A stretch of 64,000 bases of DNA from Hydrogenophaga sp. BPS33. GTDB lineage: Bacteria > Pseudomonadota > Gammaproteobacteria > Burkholderiales > Burkholderiaceae_C. Below the pieces are notes generated by a model. It worked only from the letters and a program-made list of their open reading frames with translations. It was not told the DNA's origin and searched no databases. The stretch covers positions 6,129,501 to 6,193,500 of the forward strand of contig NZ_CP044549.1 in NCBI RefSeq assembly GCF_009859475.1. The letters are read 5' to 3'. The first letter of the stretch is position 1; every line of letters starts with the position of its first letter. The position numbers were made by a program, and so were the translations under genes. Positions 60,514 through 64,000 of this stretch are shown piece by piece.

Positions 60514-63110
60514 CGCCCCGCATTCCCCCTGGCGTGGCCGGTGCCGTGGAAGACGCCGCAAACGCCGCCTCAGACACAGGCTTCGACGCGCGGCTCTACG
60601 AACGTTTTCCGACCACGGGCCGAAGACCTCGCGGTGAATTCGAGGCGCTGAAGAAGGTGTGGGCCACGCCCACCGGATGGCGGGCGTTGAGCGCCGTCAA
60701 CAACAATTTCATCGGCTTCCTGTTCATCGTCACGGCGTTCGGCTTCTTCGTGGCGGCCGGCATCCTGTCGCTGGTGATGCGCGTGCAGCTGGCCGCGCCG
60801 CTGGCCGATGTGGTGCCGCAGGAGACCTACAACCAGCTGTTCACGATGCACGGCTCGGTGATGATGTTCCTGTTTGCCGTGCCGGCCGTGGAGGCCATCG
60901 CGGTGCTGTTGTTGCCGCAGATGATCGGCGCGCGCGACCTGCCGTTCCCGCGGCTGTCGGCGTACTCGTACTGGGCCTACCTGATCGGCGGCACCGTGTT
61001 CTTCTGCTCGATCTTCTTCAGCCTGGCGCCTTCGGGCGGCTGGTTCATGTACCCGCCGCTGAGTTCGGGGGTCTACGCCAAGGGCATCAACGCAGACTTC
61101 TGGCTGCTGGGCATCGGCTTCATCGAGATCAGCGCAATCGCCGGTGCCATCGAGCTCATCGTGGGTGTGCTGCGCACGCGCGCACCGGGCATGGCGCTGT
61201 CGAAGATGCCGATTTACGCCTGGGCGGTGCTGATCTTCGGTGTGATGATCATCCTGGCCTTTCCGGCCATGATCATGGTGACCTTTCTGCTGGAGCTGGA
61301 GCGCGCCTTCAACTGGCCGCTGTTCGACGCCACGCGCGGCGGCGACCCGCTGCTGTACCAGCACCTGTTCTGGTTCTTCGGCCATCCCGACGTCTACATC
61401 ATCTTCATACCGGCCTCGGCCATGGTGTCGGCCATGATCGTCACGGTGGCGCAGAAGCCGCTGGTGGGGCATGAGATCGTGGTGCTGGCCCTGATCGCCA
61501 CCGGCTTCATCAGCTTCGGCGTGTGGGCGCACCACATGTTCACCGTGGGCCTGCCAGGCTTGTCGGCGGGTTACTTCTCCGCCGCGTCGATGGCGGTGGC
61601 CATTCCCGCGGGGGCGCAGGTGTTCGCGTGGATCGCCACGCTCGCCTCGGGCAAGGTGCAGCGCAACGTGCCTTCGCTGTTTCTGGTGGGCGGCATTCTC
61701 ATCTTCGTGATGGGCGGGCTCACAGGTGTGATGGTGGGCATGGTCGCCTTCGATGGGCAGGCGCACGACACCTACTTCGTCGTCGCGCACTTCCACTACG
61801 TGTTGATCGGCAGCATGGTGTTTCCGCTGTTCGCCGGCTTCTACTACTGGACGCCGATGGTCAACGGGCGGCAACTGTCCGAGCGCGTCGGGCGCTGGGT
61901 GTTCTGGCTCAACTTCATCGGTGTGCACGTGTGCTTTCTGCCCATGCACCTCACGGGCTTGATGGGCATGCCCCGGCGTGTCGACACCTACCTGCCGGGC
62001 CGTTCGTTCGACGTGCCCAACATGGTCTCGACCGTGGGCGCGTTCATCATGGCGGCCGGGGTGTTGCTGTTTCTGATCGACGCGATTCGCTGCTACGGCC
62101 GCAAGGACGATGGCGATGGCAACGCGCGCAACGTGTACCACGGCGGCACGCTGGAATGGCTGTCCACCGGCAACTACGGCGTGCGTTCGATCCCGGTGGT
62201 GAGTTCGCTGGAGCCCTTGTGGAACGACGCCCAACTGCGCAAGGACGTGGAAGCCGGGCGCTACTTCCTGCCCGGCACCGCCACCGGCGCGCGCGAGACG
62301 CTGATCACCAGCAGCATGCGCGCAGAGCCGCAGTATGTGCAGATCATGCCGGGGCCTGCGTGGTCGCCGCTGCTGGCCGCGTTGTTCACCGCTGGCTGCT
62401 TCCTGCTGCTGACGGTGAAGGCCTTGGTGCTGAGCGCGGCCTGCGGCGTGCTGGCCATCGTCTGCATCATGTGCTGGGTGTGGCAGAACGACCGGCACAT
62501 TGCGCAGAAGCAGGTGGACGCGGGCGCGGGCATTCTGCTGCCGACCTATGTGACCGGCCCGCCATCGCACGGCTGGTGGGGTGCGGTGTTGCTGACCATC
62601 GTGCTCGGCATGATTTTTCTGATGGCGATGTTCGGCTACCTGTACCTGTTCGGCTCGCATCCGCAGTGGTGGACGGTCACCGCGCCGCGCAGCACGTTGG
62701 TGCCGGGCCTGATGTTGCTGGGCGCGTCGGCGGGCCTGGCCTATGGGGCGCGGCCGTTGATGGCGAGGTTCACGCGCGGCAGCGGGCTCAGCGCCTGGGC
62801 AATGGCGCTGAGCATGGCGTGCCTCGTGGCCGCGTTCGCGATGGACGTTCAGAGTTGGTGGAACGCCGGGCTGCGCGGCGATGCCAGCGGGCAAGGCGCG
62901 GCGGTGTATGCGATGTTGGCGTGGCACGGCTCCATCGTGCTGACGGTGGTGCTGTCGGCGTTCTACTACGTGGCGCGCTGGACGCGCGGTCTCGCGCCGG
63001 GCCCGGCCAACAAGACCCTGGAGGCGCTGCGCATCCTGTTCCTGTTCGCCGCACTCGAAGGTTCGGCCGCGCTGCTGCTGCCACGTCTGGTGCCGTGGGG
63101 TGGGGTGTGA
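60510..63110 (+). CDS. Cytochrome c oxidase subunit I fused to a subunit III-like domain
   Basis: 866 residues from a GTG overlapping the CoxB stop. The subunit I part (about 60-600) has the expected ligands: TMHGSVMMF, the GHPDVYIIF loop, AHHMF for CuB, and VVAHFHYVLIG for the haems. Where A1-type oxidases have GHPEVY, residue 294 here is Asp. About residues 680-866 form a subunit III-like domain (GPPSHGWWGAVLLTIVLGMIF) with several helices. I-III fusions occur in caa3-type enzymes of proteobacteria. The enzyme reduces oxygen to water and pumps protons. Confidence 0.92.
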   Translation: MTPRIPPGVAGAVEDAANAASDTGFDARLYERFPTTGRRPRGEFEALKKVWATPTGWRALSAVNNNFIGFLFIVTAFGFFVAAGILSLVMRVQLAAPLADVVPQETYNQLFTMHGSVMMFLFAVPAVEAIAVLLLPQMIGARDLPFPRLSAYSYWAYLIGGTVFFCSIFFSLAPSGGWFMYPPLSSGVYAKGINADFWLLGIGFIEISAIAGAIELIVGVLRTRAPGMALSKMPIYAWAVLIFGVMIILAFPAMIMVTFLLELERAFNWPLFDATRGGDPLLYQHLFWFFGHPDVYIIFIPASAMVSAMIVTVAQKPLVGHEIVVLALIATGFISFGVWAHHMFTVGLPGLSAGYFSAASMAVAIPAGAQVFAWIATLASGKVQRNVPSLFLVGGILIFVMGGLTGVMVGMVAFDGQAHDTYFVVAHFHYVLIGSMVFPLFAGFYYWTPMVNGRQLSERVGRWVFWLNFIGVHVCFLPMHLTGLMGMPRRVDTYLPGRSFDVPNMVSTVGAFIMAAGVLLFLIDAIRCYGRKDDGDGNARNVYHGGTLEWLSTGNYGVRSIPVVSSLEPLWNDAQLRKDVEAGRYFLPGTATGARETLITSSMRAEPQYVQIMPGPAWSPLLAALFTAGCFLLLTVKALVLSAACGVLAIVCIMCWVWQNDRHIAQKQVDAGAGILLPTYVTGPPSHGWWGAVLLTIVLGMIFLMAMFGYLYLFGSHPQWWTVTAPRSTLVPGLMLLGASAGLAYGARPLMARFTRGSGLSAWAMALSMACLVAAFAMDVQSWWNAGLRGDASGQGAAVYAMLAWHGSIVLTVVLSAFYYVARWTRGLAPGPANKTLEALRILFLFAALEGSAALLLPRLVPWGGV

Positions 63111-63412
63111 CAGCGCGCAAGCGTTTGGGTGCGGGGCCGATCCTCACGGCATTCGCCATCTGGTTCGCGCACTTCATGGTGGTCTGGGCGGCGGGCGAGA
63201 TCTGGCCGCACCAGTGGGTGGCCAACGTGCTGGCGTGGGGCCTCACCGTGGTCGCGCTGCTGGCCTTGGGCGGATATCACATGCGCTTGAAGCAGCAGCA
63301 CGCCGAAGGCTTGCTCTCCAGCTGGAGCTATCGCTTCGCGTGCGGGGCTGCGGCCATTGCGACTGCGGCGGTGGTGTTCAGCGCCATGCCCTCGGTGTTT
63401 TTTCTGCCTTGA
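63107..63412 (+). CDS. Small membrane protein, probable oxidase-associated subunit
   Basis: 101 residues from a GTG overlapping the CoxA stop (GTGA). Three hydrophobic helices: ILTAFAIWFAHFMVVWAAGEIW, VANVLAWGLTVVALLALGGY, and ACGAAAIATAAVVFSAMPSVF. Small proteins in this position often act as subunit IV or accessory factors of caa3 oxidases. I do not recognise a named family. Tight coupling to the oxidase genes supports a role in the complex. Confidence 0.72.
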   Translation: MTARKRLGAGPILTAFAIWFAHFMVVWAAGEIWPHQWVANVLAWGLTVVALLALGGYHMRLKQQHAEGLLSSWSYRFACGAAAIATAAVVFSAMPSVFFLP

Positions 63413-63554
63413 GTGGCGAGCGCGGTTGGTCGGCGGCGCAACGCAGGACAAGGCCTACAGCGGGCGTGACCGATGGCCTATGGGTAGGCCTTGGTACGGG
63501 GTTCAAACTGGTTTGACAGGTCCATGTCGGACCTTGCATCACCTGGAGCAAACC

Positions 63555-63749
63555 ATGTCCATCACCCCCAACCCACCGGGCCAGACCCCGGCCAAGCCCG
63601 TCGATCAACAGCCACCGGGCGACAACCGCGCCCCGGGTGCAAACCCCACCCATCCGGATCGAGCGCCACAGACGAGCCCTGCAGACCGCAAACCCGGTGA
63701 AAGGTCCATTGCAGACGTCGACCGCAAGGTTCGAGAAGGCGACGCGTAG
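63555..63749 (+). CDS. Small Pro-rich hypothetical protein
   Basis: 64 residues, preceded by a GGAG site. The sequence is hydrophilic, rich in Pro, Asp, Gly and Arg (NPPGQTPAKPVDQQPPGD), and ends with a short helix (RSIADVDRKVREGDA). It is probably disordered. Similar short proteins occur widely in Burkholderiales without known function. It stands alone and converges with the last gene. Confidence 0.6.
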   Translation: MSITPNPPGQTPAKPVDQQPPGDNRAPGANPTHPDRAPQTSPADRKPGERSIADVDRKVREGDA

Positions 63750-63754
63750 CGATC

Positions 63755-63979
63755 CTATGGCCACACGCGCAGGATGAAAACGCCGAGCGCCACCACCACG
63801 ACCAGGCCGATGACAGAAAGAACCTCGACGCCGAGCCAATCGTTGTCGACGGGGTTTAACGAGCGAGGGTAGCGGCCGAAGGTGATGATCTTTACCGCGA
63901 GCCAGCCGGGCCAGTAGAACACGAAGCTGAACAGGAGTTCCTTGAGCAGGTGCCCAGCAAAACCCAACAAGGCGTCCAT
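63755..63979 (-). CDS. Small two-helix membrane protein
   Basis: 74 residues. Two hydrophobic segments (LLKELLFSFVFYWPGWLAVKIITF and VLSVIGLVVVVALGVFIL) are separated by a polar loop (GRYPRSLNPVDNDWLG). No family is recognised with certainty. Its 3' end is five bases from the convergent Pro-rich gene, and the start lies 21 bases from the right edge of the window. Confidence 0.6.
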   Translation of the reverse strand: MDALLGFAGHLLKELLFSFVFYWPGWLAVKIITFGRYPRSLNPVDNDWLGVEVLSVIGLVVVVALGVFILRVWP

Positions 63980-64000
63980 GGCGTCTCCTGAGCGCGGCCG

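Noticed and set aside
60570..62927. 785-codon minus-strand open frame opposite the fused oxidase gene
   Set aside because: Shadow frame; the plus strand has all haem-copper oxidase ligands.
1..64000. CRISPR arrays, tRNA or rRNA genes
   Set aside because: No regularly spaced direct repeats and no cloverleaf or rRNA-like stretches were noticed; a dedicated search (tRNAscan, Infernal) would be needed to exclude them fully.

Overview
The window is high-GC, tightly packed bacterial DNA. It looks like a betaproteobacterium of the order Burkholderiales, most likely Comamonadaceae (an inference from gene content: a large fused indolepyruvate ferredoxin oxidoreductase with a divergent Lrp-type regulator, an orphan Bug-type binding protein, and a caa3-type oxidase with fused subunits I and III). 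No rRNA, tRNA or CRISPR array was seen.

Layout. 1-4.2 kb: the oxidoreductase (cut by the left edge) and its divergent Lrp/AsnC regulator. 4.4-9.4 kb: six plus-strand genes for secreted pilin-like proteins, a PapD-like chaperone and a reduced usher-like outer-membrane barrel. 9.6-10.1 kb: an IS630-type transposase remnant. 10.3-32.4 kb: one long exopolysaccharide operon of 19 genes (phosphoglycosyltransferase, GDP-fucose synthesis, flippase, polymerase, glycosyltransferases, decorating enzymes, a GH16 hydrolase, export protein, tyrosine autokinase, a tail-anchored J-domain protein and a PHP-type phosphatase). 32.5-34.4 kb: two orphan solute-binding proteins. 34.4-38.4 kb (minus strand): Fic AMP-transferase, pyroglutamyl peptidase, a DUF3014 protein and two Hsp20 genes behind a heat-shock-like promoter. 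38.6-42.6 kb: PepSY, DUF2271, a PepSY/flavodoxin reductase and ApbE, which together look like a periplasmic flavin-based electron-transfer system. 42.6-45.3 kb: a P-type ATPase.

45.5-55.0 kb is an accessory island of visibly lower GC. It holds an IS1182-type remnant, a complete IS4-family element that has split a 360-codon gene (7-bp target duplication), a 719-residue GNAT-PIN-GNAT-like-PUA-like fusion coupled to an ASCH-domain gene, a strongly structured noncoding element, small unknown genes, and an AlbA_2/ATPase regulator broken by an apparent one-base deletion. 55.2-63.4 kb is a respiratory block: a PQQ-type sugar dehydrogenase and DUF2231 membrane protein on the minus strand, then CtaG-like assembly factor, cytochrome b561, two cytochrome c lipoproteins, CoxB with a cytochrome c tail, the fused CoxA/CoxC and a small membrane subunit. 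Two small unknown genes close the window.

The strongest candidates for undescribed biology are the GNAT-PIN-PUA/ASCH pair (49.3-51.9 kb), the structured element at 52.2-52.5 kb, the chaperone/mini-usher cluster (4.4-9.4 kb), and the DUF2271/ApbE flavinylation set (38.6-42.6 kb).
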